A DNA stretch of 64,000 nt from Singulisphaera sp045290345 (lineage in GTDB: Bacteria > Planctomycetota > Planctomycetia > Isosphaerales > Isosphaeraceae), in assembly GCF_045290345.1 (NCBI RefSeq), contig NZ_CP155447.1, positions 2,480,001-2,544,000 of the forward strand, in the 5' to 3' direction. This document shows positions 17,368 through 28,674 of this stretch, one piece after another. The notes beneath the pieces were generated by a model. It had not been told where the DNA came from. It did no database searches and saw only the letters and a program-made list of their open reading frames with translations. The stretch's first letter is position 1. Each line of letters begins with the position of its first letter. Made by a program: the position numbers and the translations under genes.

Positions 17368-19821
17368 TCAGACCATCCGGAATATCTTGCGGAGCACCCA
17401 CTCGGAGGTCAGGCCGAGCACGATCGTGGCGTAGAGCAGGGGGGCGTCCCACAGTTCTTCGCGATCTTCCAGGGTACGGGTCACTTCACGCATCGCGATC
17501 GCGTCGTCGAGCTTGCTGATCGTCGGCAGGTCGAAGACCCTCCCTTTGGTGAGTCGGGCGAGGTCCGCCAGGAGCGGCCGGTTCAGCGAAGGCTCATCGA
17601 TCTCGCGCCGAGGCGGCTCGACGCGGAAGGTGGTGGTCGAGACCCGAACCGTCGATCCCTCCTCGGCTCCGGTCGCCGGGGTGATCTTCAACGAGTACGA
17701 TCCTGCCTTCTCGGCCGGGAAGGTCGCGGTGAGCAGCTCGGCGTCGTCGATCGCCCGTTCGAAGTGAATCGGCTCGGCGGGCTGGTCGCCAATCTCGAGT
17801 TCGGCGGCCAGGCCGGACGCCTCGGCCACCGCGGCGGCCTCGGTAAACCGGACCCCGACCGACACTTGATCGCCGACCCGGTAGGCCGACTTGCCCAGGT
17901 GCACCTGGAACGGGAACCGACCTCCGAGCGCCTTGTTCCGGCCGACGCGATCGACCAGCCGCGCCCAGAAGCCGTCGAAGTAGTCTTCCGAGAGATAGCG
18001 CCAGCGGTACGTGCTATCAAACCCGATGAAAACCGTCCGCCCCGGGCCGTAAAGTTGCGAGGCGAGCAAGACGTGCCGCCCGTACTGGTTCTGCATTCGA
18101 GGGTCGCCGTGGCGGGCGAGGACCGTCGCCCCGGGGCGGGCCCGGGTAACGGGGAAACTCCAGTACATGCCTGGCAGGCTCGTCAGGATCGCTCGGTTGC
18201 GGATCGGGTCGGGGTTGAACTCGAAGATCGGATCGCCGCGGCCCTCGGGCGTCAGCTCCAGGAGGTAAGTCGTTTGTGTGCTCAGGCGGACTTGCGCCTC
18301 GGTCCGGAACAGGCCGGGCTCGCGGACGACGGGCAGGAGGCGGGTCCATTGCCCCCCTGCCGACTCGGCGTCGTCGGTTTCGAAGAGTTGCTGGGAGTAC
18401 AGCTCGCCGGGGACGAAGATCAGGCCACCGCCCTCCTTGCCGACGAAGTTCATGATCATCTCGGGCCATTGTGTGCCGAGGGTCCGCATGTCCGGATCGA
18501 CCAGGAGAAGGGCGTCGTAGCGGCCCAGTTCTTCCGCGTCGCCAGGCAGGCGCTGGATGGGCCGGTCACCGCCTTGCTTGTAGCCCGGGTCGGCGTGCTG
18601 GAGCCAGATCCCGGACTCAACGTGCTGGTCGCGCTGGAGGGCGTTGCGGAGGAACTGAAACTCCGGCGACGGCGATCCGGCGATCAAGAGGATCCGGATC
18701 TGCTGACGGACGACCCGGACCGCGGCGGTCGCGACGTTGTCCTCCTGGGTCAGCTCCGGGCCGGCATCGCCGACCCGGGCGCGGAACTCATACTGGCCGA
18801 CCACCTTGGGGACGATCCGGAACGTCGTTCGCTTGAGGACTCCGTCTTCGCCCAGGGCGACCCGCTGGTCGCCTAGCGGTTCCCAGTCGTTACCGTTGAC
18901 CCGTTGTTCGAGGGTCACCGTCCCCTCGGCGTCCTTGAGCCCGCGTGCCTCGATCACAACGCCCAAGGTCATCGGGTCGCGGGCAAACACAACCGGGCTG
19001 GCTTCCACTTCGGCGAGGCGGACGTTCCTTGGCCCTTCCTCGGCGCCTGCCGCGATCGGGAAGACCGGGATGCCCTGGCGGATCGCCGCTTCCACGGCCC
19101 GGAGGGGATCTTCTCCCGCGTTGGAGCGCCCGTCCGTCACCAGCACGATTCCGGCCACCGGCCGCCCTCGGTGGGACGCCAGCACGTCCCGGAGCGCGTC
19201 TCCCAGGGGGGAGACTCCACGGTTTGGCTTGAGGTCGTCAAGCTTCCGGCCCCGCGACGTACCGGCGGTTCCGCTCCGAGGCCCGGACGACTCCAGGTCA
19301 TAGAGGAAAAGCTCACGACCGCGCCCGAGCTTCGCAAGGTTGGGCCGGAGCGACGCTTTGATCAGGTCGAGCCTTGGCGTCTCGCGGAGCCGGTCCATGG
19401 GCGACTTCCCGCCTTCCGACCGGAGCTGGAGCGCGGCGGCGACCTCGGCCGCCTTCGTTTCGTCGGTGTAGGGGTCGGCGAACCGCATGCTTTCCGAGTC
19501 GTCGATGATCACCGGCAAGTGCGACGGCACGGTCTCGCGGCGGATCGTGATCAGGACCGGCTCGACCAGCATGACCGCGACCGCCGTCAGGACGAGCAGG
19601 CGGAGGCCGACGAGCAGGGTGCGCCTCGACTGCGAGAGGTCGCGACGCTCGCGGCGGTAGAGCTGCCAGAGGAGGGCCGAGAGCGCCACCGCCGCCAGGA
19701 GGATCGCGAGGGCCGCGCTCCCATCCGGCAAGGCCGAGAGCTCCAGCCGGGTGCTGCCTCCGGGCGCAACCTCGCCGGGCGATCGGTCGATTCCCAGGAG
19801 CCACTTCCAGATGCTGCTCAT
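17368..19821 (-). CDS. membrane-anchored VWA / glutamine-amidotransferase-like protein
   Basis: This 817-residue protein has two N-terminal membrane segments (about 34-54 and 70-93). A von Willebrand factor A domain follows at about 100-270. It has a MIDAS-like DDSESM motif after HLPVII and the strand GIVLVTDGRSNAGED. A beta-sandwich region then leads into a class I glutamine amidotransferase-like fold (about 395-600: IRILLIAGSPSPEFQFLRNAL, then YDALLLVDPDMRTLG). A C-terminal membrane helix lies near the end. This architecture is typical of planctomycete proteins beside BatA. VWA domains bind ligands through metal and often act with MoxR ATPases. It lies 65 bases after the BatA gene in the same operon. 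Confidence 0.85.
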   Translation of the reverse strand: MSSIWKWLLGIDRSPGEVAPGGSTRLELSALPDGSAALAILLAAVALSALLWQLYRRERRDLSQSRRTLLVGLRLLVLTAVAVMLVEPVLITIRRETVPSHLPVIIDDSESMRFADPYTDETKAAEVAAALQLRSEGGKSPMDRLRETPRLDLIKASLRPNLAKLGRGRELFLYDLESSGPRSGTAGTSRGRKLDDLKPNRGVSPLGDALRDVLASHRGRPVAGIVLVTDGRSNAGEDPLRAVEAAIRQGIPVFPIAAGAEEGPRNVRLAEVEASPVVFARDPMTLGVVIEARGLKDAEGTVTLEQRVNGNDWEPLGDQRVALGEDGVLKRTTFRIVPKVVGQYEFRARVGDAGPELTQEDNVATAAVRVVRQQIRILLIAGSPSPEFQFLRNALQRDQHVESGIWLQHADPGYKQGGDRPIQRLPGDAEELGRYDALLLVDPDMRTLGTQWPEMIMNFVGKEGGGLIFVPGELYSQQLFETDDAESAGGQWTRLLPVVREPGLFRTEAQVRLSTQTTYLLELTPEGRGDPIFEFNPDPIRNRAILTSLPGMYWSFPVTRARPGATVLARHGDPRMQNQYGRHVLLASQLYGPGRTVFIGFDSTYRWRYLSEDYFDGFWARLVDRVGRNKALGGRFPFQVHLGKSAYRVGDQVSVGVRFTEAAAVAEASGLAAELEIGDQPAEPIHFERAIDDAELLTATFPAEKAGSYSLKITPATGAEEGSTVRVSTTTFRVEPPRREIDEPSLNRPLLADLARLTKGRVFDLPTISKLDDAIAMREVTRTLEDREELWDAPLLYATIVLGLTSEWVLRKIFRMV

Positions 19822-19886
19822 AACCCTCCGCCTGACTGAGAGAAAGAAAGTGAGCGGGATGCCGTGGCCGTTCGTTCGCGTCGGCG

Positions 19887-22049
19887 TCAGCGCGATCGGC
19901 CGACCCAGGTCGCGAGGATCGGCTCCAGGATCAGAAGGCCGAGGAGCCCCCAGGCGAGCTGATGCCAGACTTCCTGGCCGGTCGCCGAGAATGCGTCGAT
20001 TCCATCGCCTCGAGCCGAGGCAAACTCCAGCTTCAAGGGTTGCAACATCGTCTTGAGATCCTTCTCGCGGATCCGGGCCAGCGCACTCTCACGACGGTCC
20101 GGGTTCGCCGCGAAGAGGTCGTGCTGGGTACCGAGCGGCCCTTCGTCCCAGGTCACCCGGTAGAGCCCGGCCCGCCGCGTGTCGGGGAGGTCGATCGCCA
20201 CGGCCGGCCCGAGGTCGTCTCCCTTTTGGCTGGCAAGTGGGACGGCCGACAGGCTCTGTGGTTCGCCGGAACCGGGCGGAGTCAGCTTGACGTTCGCGAT
20301 TTGCTGGCTCGATCGGACGACCTTGCGCGGTCGATCGCCGGCGGAGACCGTGTTCGCCAGCGAGGTGGGCCGCGCGGTCCCGCGGACGGCCTCGCGGACG
20401 GCCAGCACGAAGCTTGGCTCGATCGGCCAGTCGTTCCCCACGCGGTCGGCCGTACTCGTCCAGAGCAAGACCCGGCCGTCGCCGACGATCCGCTCGATCA
20501 CCGCGGGCGAACGGGCCACGTCGTTCCAGCGGGCGAGCACCCGGACTTTTCCCTCCTCGGCTTCTTCCGCGACCGTCATGATCTGCCGGGCCGTCACTCG
20601 CTCCAGCGCGGAGGGCCGCAGTTCCAGCAACTTCTCGATCGGTGAGGGCCGAACGGGCTCGATAAAGAGGCCGCGGATCTCCCCGTCGAGCTGGGCTTTC
20701 AGCGGAAAGGGGAGCAGCTTCTCGCCGGTTCGATAGAGCAAGTCGTTGTAGAGCCCGTGATCGAGCTTGGCCCCGGTGAAAACCATGAGCCCCATCCCCC
20801 CTCGCACGAGCCGGGCCAGTTGGCTGGCCTGATCGGCCGTGGGGGCCGTGACGTTCGCGAGCACAAGCACATCGGCGGGTTCGAATCGAGGCGAAAGGAA
20901 GTCTTCCTCCTGAACCACCTCGACGCGCCAGGCCTCGGCGTCGCCCACCCCGATCGAGAGCGGGGCGGCGAGGTAATCGACCTCGGAGCCGAATGGTTCC
21001 GACGACGGCTCGCCGTCCACCAGGCGGATCAAGAGGGAATCCTTCACCGGGATCGCGGCCCACTGCTGGTTGTCGCCGGGCAGTTCGTCCTCGGGGAGCT
21101 GGAGCGAGAGGTCGTGCGGTCCACTCCCCGGAAACCGAACCGTCAGCGGCACCTTCGCGGCCTGTCGAGGGGCGATCTCCGGCAAGGTCAGTTCGATGGG
21201 CCGGTCGTCGACCCGAAGGATCGCCTTGGCCCCGGAGATCAGACGCGGCGAGGCGTTGCGGATGAGGGCCTCCCAGCGGCTCTCCGCGCCGGCCAGGATC
21301 GTCCGGTCAAGCGGGACGAGAGACTCCAGAGCGACGTTGGCCACTTCGTCCGCGCCGACGTCGACGATGCGAACGTGAACGCCTTGTTCGTTCCAGCGGC
21401 GTGCGATCGCGGAAACGCCCGCGTCCCACCCTGCTTTTCGGAGGTCGGTGACGATCGTGAGTTGGCGGGTGGGGTACGTGCACGATTGGAGGACCCCGTC
21501 GACCCCTTCCAGCACGCCCGGCCAGGCGGTGTGCGTCTCTGTCTGGGGGAGTGAGAGCGCGTCGCCGGAGAGGGCCTCGCGGCGCGTGCCCTCGACTTCG
21601 AGAAAGACAGGGGTTCGGGGGGCGGAAGTGGCGATCAGCGTGCAGCGGTCACCGGGCCGGGTGGCGGCGAGGAGCGCGGCAGCCACGTCTCGGGCGCGGT
21701 GGAAGGCGGGCGGCCCGTCGGAGGCGTACCCCATGCTCAACGAGTCGTCGACCAGGATGACATGGCTGGTTCGTCCCCCGCCGCCGAGCCAGCGCTCGAG
21801 ACCGGTCGGGTTGACCAGCGGGCGGGCGAGGAAGAAAAACAAGAGCACGGGCAGGGCGATTCGAAGCAGCAGCAAGAGCAACTGTTCGATCTGGATCCGC
21901 CGCCGGTTGCGCTGGATGGTGAGTTTCAGGTAGCGCATCGGCGCCCACTCCACCCGGCGGAACCGTCGGCGGTTCAGCAGATGGATGATGATGGGAATGA
22001 CGCCCAGCAGCGTACCCCAGATCAGAAGTGGGCTCAAAAATGTGAACAT
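19887..22049 (-). CDS. BatA-type aerotolerance regulator with VWA domain
   Basis: This 720-residue protein begins with the classic BatA N-terminal region MFTFLSPLLIWGTLLGVIPI, then IHLLNRRRFRRVEWAPMRYL. It contains one membrane helix and a second one at about 55-75 (LLLLLLRIALPVLLFFFLAR). A VWA domain follows with MIDAS motif DDSLSMGY at about residue 100. The rest is beta-sandwich and amidotransferase-like, and the last 25 residues form a membrane helix. The family was named from a Bacteroides aerotolerance locus; the true role in planctomycetes is unknown. The gene starts three bases after the DUF58 stop, so coupling is likely. Confidence 0.9.
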   Translation of the reverse strand: MFTFLSPLLIWGTLLGVIPIIIHLLNRRRFRRVEWAPMRYLKLTIQRNRRRIQIEQLLLLLLRIALPVLLFFFLARPLVNPTGLERWLGGGGRTSHVILVDDSLSMGYASDGPPAFHRARDVAAALLAATRPGDRCTLIATSAPRTPVFLEVEGTRREALSGDALSLPQTETHTAWPGVLEGVDGVLQSCTYPTRQLTIVTDLRKAGWDAGVSAIARRWNEQGVHVRIVDVGADEVANVALESLVPLDRTILAGAESRWEALIRNASPRLISGAKAILRVDDRPIELTLPEIAPRQAAKVPLTVRFPGSGPHDLSLQLPEDELPGDNQQWAAIPVKDSLLIRLVDGEPSSEPFGSEVDYLAAPLSIGVGDAEAWRVEVVQEEDFLSPRFEPADVLVLANVTAPTADQASQLARLVRGGMGLMVFTGAKLDHGLYNDLLYRTGEKLLPFPLKAQLDGEIRGLFIEPVRPSPIEKLLELRPSALERVTARQIMTVAEEAEEGKVRVLARWNDVARSPAVIERIVGDGRVLLWTSTADRVGNDWPIEPSFVLAVREAVRGTARPTSLANTVSAGDRPRKVVRSSQQIANVKLTPPGSGEPQSLSAVPLASQKGDDLGPAVAIDLPDTRRAGLYRVTWDEGPLGTQHDLFAANPDRRESALARIREKDLKTMLQPLKLEFASARGDGIDAFSATGQEVWHQLAWGLLGLLILEPILATWVGRSR

Positions 22050-22938
22050 GGTTCAGGCCCGCCCGCCTGTCCCGCCCGCGTCTTGCCGCGCGTGCAGGAA
22101 GGAGCTGAGTGATACGCTCAGGGGTGTGTCGGTGAAGAACCGGACGTGGTCGTAGCCGCGGGCGCCACATTCTTGGCTGACGCCGTTGAGAAATTCCTCC
22201 ATCGCGCGGCGGTAGGCCAGGCGAAACGCCCCGGGCTCGGCGTACAGTTCTTCGTCCCCTTCGATGTCGCGGAAGAGGGTGGGGCCGTCGAACGGCAAGT
22301 CGGTTTCGTCGCGGTCGAGCACTTGCAAGACAAGCACCTCATGGCCTTGGAACCGCAAGCGATTGAGGCTGTCGTACACGGCCTCGAGATCCGTGAACAG
22401 GTCGGAGACGATGACGAGCAGGCCGCGGCGGCGGATCCGCCCGGCGAGCGAGCGGAGCATGCCGCCGAGTTCGGTCTTCCGGGCGGGTACGCAGTTTTCC
22501 AGCAGACTCGACATCACGGTGACTTGCGACTGGGTGGCGTTGGGGGGGAGCACCGTCCCCGCGTCCTCGTCGAACAGGACGAGGCCGACCGGGTCTTGCT
22601 GGCGGGCCAGGAGCATCGCCAGCGTGACGACCAGAGTGGCGCCATAGTCGAACTTCGAGAGGGCGGCCTGGGAGCCGCGGTAGTTCATCGACGCGCTGGC
22701 GTCGACGACGAACGTGACCCGGGCATTGCTCTCTTCTTCATATTGTTTGATGTAGTGACGATCGGACCGGGCGAACACGCGCCAGTCGAGCCGCCGGAGA
22801 TCGTCTCCCGGGGTGTACTCCCGGTACGAGGCGAACTCGATGTTGAACCCGTGGAAGGGGCTGCGGTGCTGGCCGCTGATCCCCCCTTCGGCGAGCCGGC
22901 GCGACCGGAGCGTCAGGTCGGCGATCTGGGCGATCGCG

Positions 22939-23985
<1,047 letters not shown>

Positions 23986-24000
23986 GATCGCGTCCCCTTC

Positions 24001-25110
24001 TCAGCGCTGGAAGACAGGTAAGTATTTGTACGGAAGTTGCAGGATGACGACGGCGATTGCGGTCCCGTAGACTTGACCGATCCCGTCGCCGTTCCACGAG
24101 CCGTCGCCCCCCTGCATGGCGATCAACTGGTCGCGGGTGGCGGGAAAGTATTGATCCCAATACTCATCGCCGGCCATGTAGAACCCTTGGGCCGCGTAGA
24201 GGTGGGAGTAAAAGGCGTGCCCTCCTCCCTTGTTCCAGCCTTCGCTGGCCCGGAACTGGCCCCAGACGTATTTCAAGCAGTCGGTCGCGATCGGGCTCTC
24301 GAACTGGCCGGCGTTGTAGAGCGTCGCCACGGCGGCCGCCGAGATGGCGAGCCGCGGTCCTCCCCCGGCGGAGAGCGAGTACTGGATTCCTCCTTCGGGC
24401 GTCCGGCACTTTTCGAGGTAGTTCGTGGCCTCATCGATCACGGCCTTGGGGACGAGGAACCCCGAGTTCTGCGCGGCCCGGAGTGCTTGCACCTGGGTGA
24501 CCGTGACCGACCCTTCGTCCCCGCCGCCGGGAATATAGGTCCAGCCCCCCGCGCCGCTCTGACCCTGGCTGGTGAGCGTCACCGCCTTGCGGACGGTCTC
24601 GCCGACCTGGCGGCGGAGCGACTCCTTGGTGATCATCCCGTAGACCGACGCCAGGAACATCAAGGCGAAGCCATGCCCGTGCATCGGCTGACCGTTGTCT
24701 TGCGACGGGCCGGTGATCAGGCCGGTGGGGGTGGCGCAGCGGACGAGGTATTCGACGGCCCCTTGCAGGTTCCGCGAGTATTTGCCCCGGGTCGGCGAGT
24801 TGCCGTGGGCCAGGAAGGCGGTTCCGGCCAGGCCGGTCATGGCGACCGGGTACGCCTGGCCGCCGCCGGTGATCCACGACCCGTCGTCGGCCTGCTGGGC
24901 GGCGAGGTAGTCGAGCCCCTTGCTCACGGCCTGCAACGCTTCGGGTGTGACGTGCTTGGGGAGCACTTCTTTCTCTTGGGCCAGGAGGTAACGGACGGCG
25001 AGGGGGCCAAGCCCGAGCAACCCCGCCCCGACCAAGGGGGTCGCGCCACAACCTTGCAAGAAGGCGCGACGGGGCAGCCGCCAAGCTCCGGGTTGGTTTC
25101 GGAGACTCAT
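24001..25110 (-). CDS. squalene-cyclase/prenyltransferase-like repeat protein with Tat signal
   Basis: This 369-residue protein has a twin-arginine-type signal (PRRAFLQGCGATPLVGAGLL, about residues 13-32). An alpha/alpha-toroid built of repeats follows, such as LDYLAAQQADDGSWITGG and IAMQGGDGSWNGDGIGQVYG, with the QxxDGSW spacing of prenyltransferase and squalene oxidase repeats. The DXDD motif of true cyclases is not seen, so terpenoid chemistry is unlikely. Planctomycetes hold many secreted proteins of this kind with unknown roles. Its ATG overlaps the SIMPL gene stop by four bases. Confidence 0.85.
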   Translation of the reverse strand: MSLRNQPGAWRLPRRAFLQGCGATPLVGAGLLGLGPLAVRYLLAQEKEVLPKHVTPEALQAVSKGLDYLAAQQADDGSWITGGGQAYPVAMTGLAGTAFLAHGNSPTRGKYSRNLQGAVEYLVRCATPTGLITGPSQDNGQPMHGHGFALMFLASVYGMITKESLRRQVGETVRKAVTLTSQGQSGAGGWTYIPGGGDEGSVTVTQVQALRAAQNSGFLVPKAVIDEATNYLEKCRTPEGGIQYSLSAGGGPRLAISAAAVATLYNAGQFESPIATDCLKYVWGQFRASEGWNKGGGHAFYSHLYAAQGFYMAGDEYWDQYFPATRDQLIAMQGGDGSWNGDGIGQVYGTAIAVVILQLPYKYLPVFQR

Positions 25111-25985
25111 GGGTTCGCGACCCTCCCGTTTTCCGCGGGCATCGGCGCTGAGTCGAAGCGGACCATCAGCACGACTTTCACCGGGATCTCCTGGAACCGC
25201 GACGACTCCAGCCGCTTTTGTTGTTGCGGCGTCTCGTCATCTTGGGAGGGGCCGTAGGAGTAGGGCGAAATCTCCCGATCACCCGGTGATGTCGCCACGC
25301 GGACCCCGGCCACCGGTCCCAGCTTGAGGCGGCTCAGCTTCGCCAGGCGTTGCGCCCGTGCCTCGGCGTCGGCGATCGCCTTGCCGTAGGCCTCCTCTTC
25401 CAATTTCTCGTAGTCGTCGAGGATGAAGCGGACGAGCCCGTTGGATTGATTGTAGCGGCCGTAATAATAGGCGGCGTAAGGATCCTGAGTGGCGCCGACC
25501 TTCCCCCCCGCGTCCTGGGCGACATCGAGCAACTTGGCGACGAGTTGCAACAGGGCTTCCTCGTCTAGCTTGCGAATGTCAGAACATTTAACGATAAGTT
25601 TTCGGGTGAGTTGGACTTCCGTCTTGGCCTTGCGGCTGGGCTGGGAGTCGAAGAAGTAAGGGCTCATCTGGGCCCCCTTCTGGTCGACGTTCAAGCCCCG
25701 TTCCTCCACGGTGACGTTGTCGAGTTTGAGGGCAACGAACGCGTCCTGAAGCCGTCGCTTGGCGTCTCGGTACTTGACGATCGCGTCGGCGGTCAGTTCC
25801 GAGGAGGCCGAGACCTCGAGGTCGATCTCCAGGCGGTTTGGCTTGGCCGAGGCCGTCCCTTTGCCGGTGACGGCGAACCCCTGAAGGTTTCCCTCCGATT
25901 GGGGGAAGTACTGAGCCCAGGCCGGGCGCGACGCCCCGGTGAGGGCCAGCGCCACGACGATGACCGCGATGCTCGACCTAGTCAT
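25107..25985 (-). CDS. SIMPL/DUF541 domain periplasmic protein
   Basis: The start is placed at the ATG at 25985 because a signal peptide follows at once (MTRSSIAVIVVALALTGASR, cleaved near WAQ). This gives 292 residues. The SIMPL fold runs from about residue 35 to 245: FAVTGKGTASAKPNRLEIDL, then VEERGLNVDQK and KAIADAEARAQRLAKLSRLK. Proteins of this family are exported and linked to oxidative stress or membrane integrity in other bacteria; the exact activity is unknown. The start overlaps the PQQ-propeller stop by eight bases and the stop overlaps the next gene by four. Confidence 0.88.
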   Translation of the reverse strand: MTRSSIAVIVVALALTGASRPAWAQYFPQSEGNLQGFAVTGKGTASAKPNRLEIDLEVSASSELTADAIVKYRDAKRRLQDAFVALKLDNVTVEERGLNVDQKGAQMSPYFFDSQPSRKAKTEVQLTRKLIVKCSDIRKLDEEALLQLVAKLLDVAQDAGGKVGATQDPYAAYYYGRYNQSNGLVRFILDDYEKLEEEAYGKAIADAEARAQRLAKLSRLKLGPVAGVRVATSPGDREISPYSYGPSQDDETPQQQKRLESSRFQEIPVKVVLMVRFDSAPMPAENGRVANP

Positions 25986-28095
25986 CCGATATCCTCGTCT
26001 TGGGGGTCGCCGGACCCGCGTCGACACCACCGTCGGCCACGGCCGCGGTCGTCGCGATGGGGTAGGCCGAGATGGTGCGGTTGGTGACCGCCAGAAGTAA
26101 TGGTCCGTTCAAGTACAGATCGCCCCCGTCCGATCCGGTGTCGTCCCCCCGGAAGATCCGCCGGACTTGGCCCGACTTGGGGTCGATCTCGAAGATACCG
26201 CGGGGGGTGAGCTGCCAGAGCCCTCCCGGTCGGACCAGGACATGTCCTTCCGCGCTGCCGCCGGGTACGCGCGTTGCCCATAAGAGCTTACGGGTTTGCA
26301 GGTCCAACGCGCTGAGCTCGGGACCGCCGAGGAAAAGGGCCTGGTCGTCGACCCCCACGATCCGCGCTGACTTGGCGATCGGCCGGTCCCAGAGCACCTT
26401 CATCTGGTCCGGATCCAGGGCGTAGATATGCTCTGACTTCGCCCCTTTGGCGAACAAGGCCTCGCCCGACCGGAGCGGCGTGCCGCTGGCGGTCGTCGGC
26501 TCGGTCTCCATCATCCGGTAGAAGAACCGGCTCGAGGAGTCGGGCGGGTCTGTCTTGTAGCCGTAGCCCCAGTCCAGGTCGCCCGATTCGGCGTCGAGCC
26601 GCGCGAGGACGCCGACGTGCGTGTCGACATAGACCGCCCCGGCTTGCTGGAACAGCCTGGGCTGGGGCGTCGTGTCGCTCATTCCGTAATAAGAGTACCG
26701 TTGCTCTTGCCGAGACACGCCGATCTCTGTCTTCCAGAGTTGCTTGCCGTCGTTGGCCTTGATCGCCAAGACATACTGATGAGCCTGGCCCTGTTGCTGA
26801 TTCATCGGGGTTTTGGCTACGACCAGGAGTGTGCCGCCAGCGAGGATCGGTGTGCCGACCAGGTCGACCTGGGCGTACTCAGGCAGGTCCGTCGACTGCC
26901 AGACCACGTCTCCCCCGTCCGTCCGCCGACAGACCAGGCGGAAGGGGGCCATCTGGTTCGGATCCTTCAGGTCCCGGGTCAGGGTCCAGATATGGCTTTT
27001 CGAGGCCACGATCGTGAAGCGAGCCGGGTTGATCATTCGGGCCTGATCTTGCGCGGCCGGGATATCCAGGTTGTGGAACGAGGCGGACCGCCAGACCAGC
27101 TTGCCGGTCTTGAGGTCGAGCGCGAAGATGTACCCCAGGTAGTTGGCGTAGAGCCTCGACCCTTCGACCGCCACGGCCGGGACCGCGCCGCTCAGCGGGT
27201 TCGCACGCCATTGGGTCTGTTCGGCGGGCGTCATGCCGGCGATCACCGACTCACTGAAGCGCATTTGCCAGGCGGCCGGGACCGTTCGGGTGAGGTCGGG
27301 CCCCGGCTCCGCGCTTCCGGCCGACCCCGAGGAGCCGGCCTCTTTGGCCGTTCGGATCTCCGAATTCTCCTTACCCAGGTAGCGGGTCAGATGCTCGGCG
27401 GCCGGCGCGGTTTGGCCGCCGATCGTGACCTTCTCCCCGGCGTAACGATCGGCCAGGTCGCCCCGGAGCGCGACGATCTCCGCCTGTCGCCCCGCGCGGG
27501 AGAGTGCCAGGGCCGCCTTGACCGCGATCAGGGCAGGGGAGAGGTCGGTGTCTGGGCGTTCGCGGAGCACCGCCAGCCAGCAGTCGGCCGCCCGGTCAAA
27601 CCGTCCCATCTCGAAGTAGAGGTCGCCCAGGCGATCGGCCGCGTTGTCGCCGACGTTCGTCGGAAAGTAGGCGGAGTAGATCCGTTCCAGAGTCTTCAGT
27701 TCCGCCGGCCCCTCAGCCTCTTCGAACAGCTTCTTCGCCTCGTCGTCGTAAAAGAGGCGATACGCCACCTGGCCCTCGGGCGAGAGTTCGCCCAGCACTT
27801 CGCGTCGCTTGCGGGCGACCGGAATGATAAAGCCTTTCTGGCCGTCGACGAAGCGGAGCGCCTGGGCGTCTGGGATCGTGTAGAGCGACTTCAATGCCCG
27901 CTCCCACGCCCCCCGCCTGCGGAACCGTTCGTAATCATCGAACGCTTCCTTCACCTCGCTCGAAGCCGGCGGCATCTGGAGCGGACGATCCGGTCGGTCG
28001 TTCGTGACCTTGTCGGCTTCGTCCTCCTTGGCCTGTCCGAGCACGAGTGCCGGTAGCCATAAGAGTGTCATGATCGTAAGACGTACGACTTTCAT
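25978..28095 (-). CDS. PQQ-like beta-propeller secreted protein
   Basis: This 705-residue protein has a signal peptide (MKVVRLTIMTLLWLPALVLG). The first 250 residues form a helical, TPR-like region (LGDLYFEMGRFDRAADCWLA). A PQQ-type propeller covers about residues 330-690. Repeats include YIFALDLKTGKLVWRSA, VLAIKANDGKQLWKTEIG and ARLDAESGDLDWGY. Such propellers often act as extracytoplasmic scaffolds (BamB-like) rather than enzymes. No quinoprotein calcium site was recognised. It is the first gene of the long reverse operon. The frame is open further upstream, but the signal peptide fixes the start at 28095. Confidence 0.9.
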   Translation of the reverse strand: MKVVRLTIMTLLWLPALVLGQAKEDEADKVTNDRPDRPLQMPPASSEVKEAFDDYERFRRRGAWERALKSLYTIPDAQALRFVDGQKGFIIPVARKRREVLGELSPEGQVAYRLFYDDEAKKLFEEAEGPAELKTLERIYSAYFPTNVGDNAADRLGDLYFEMGRFDRAADCWLAVLRERPDTDLSPALIAVKAALALSRAGRQAEIVALRGDLADRYAGEKVTIGGQTAPAAEHLTRYLGKENSEIRTAKEAGSSGSAGSAEPGPDLTRTVPAAWQMRFSESVIAGMTPAEQTQWRANPLSGAVPAVAVEGSRLYANYLGYIFALDLKTGKLVWRSASFHNLDIPAAQDQARMINPARFTIVASKSHIWTLTRDLKDPNQMAPFRLVCRRTDGGDVVWQSTDLPEYAQVDLVGTPILAGGTLLVVAKTPMNQQQGQAHQYVLAIKANDGKQLWKTEIGVSRQEQRYSYYGMSDTTPQPRLFQQAGAVYVDTHVGVLARLDAESGDLDWGYGYKTDPPDSSSRFFYRMMETEPTTASGTPLRSGEALFAKGAKSEHIYALDPDQMKVLWDRPIAKSARIVGVDDQALFLGGPELSALDLQTRKLLWATRVPGGSAEGHVLVRPGGLWQLTPRGIFEIDPKSGQVRRIFRGDDTGSDGGDLYLNGPLLLAVTNRTISAYPIATTAAVADGGVDAGPATPKTRISDD

Positions 28096-28237
28096 GTCAC
28101 CCCATTGCGCTAGTGCTTGTTGCCCAATCGGTTCTTGACACGTCGATCGTCGGAGTCGACGGATCAAAGTGCCACCGCTGGCCAACCTGATTCACCTTGG
28201 CCACGATCAGATGTTTTTGATCGACTTTTTGGAATTC

Positions 28238-28266
28238 GTCTTACTTTCGTCGAAGGTTGGTGTCAA
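28238..28266 (-). promoter_or_regulatory. candidate promoter of the long reverse operon
   Basis: On the minus strand a perfect TTGACA (28261-28266) is followed after 17 bases by TAAGAC (28238-28243). The -10 is imperfect. It lies about 140 bases upstream of the PQQ-propeller start. The surroundings are locally AT-rich, which fits a promoter. Confidence 0.4.
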
Positions 28267-28674
28267 TTGCAAGTGAATTCCTTAAGAAGTCTCAAAGCAC
28301 CACTCGAACTGAGCTTCGAGGATCCATTCCCCGGGCCATTTTCGGACGGGTTCGACCCCACCTAACTTCTTGAATTGAAAGCGGAAGCGACTCCTGGGGA
28401 CGCTGCCTTGGACCGTTCACGATCGACGGCTTTCAAGGACGATTGATTCGCAGAGAACCGGATCCGAAGCGGGTCTTGCTGCCATGCGTTTGTGATGCGT
28501 TCGGACGGTTTTTGGGATCGGTTGCGTTTCCTAAGTCTTAGGGCCTGTGGGCGCCCCGCCCGGATCTGGGGTGTGTCTTGAAGGCTCTAACTCAAGGCAT
28601 TCGAAAAGGGAGTGAGTGGGGCGACGCCAGATCGGTTGGCCGAACGCCGATCTCTCGGTTCACAGCACCGGCTG
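28267..28674. other. intergenic stretch without supported gene
   Basis: I see no credible coding frame, tRNA or strong hairpin between the candidate promoter of the long reverse operon and the end of the VOC gene. Confidence 0.5.
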
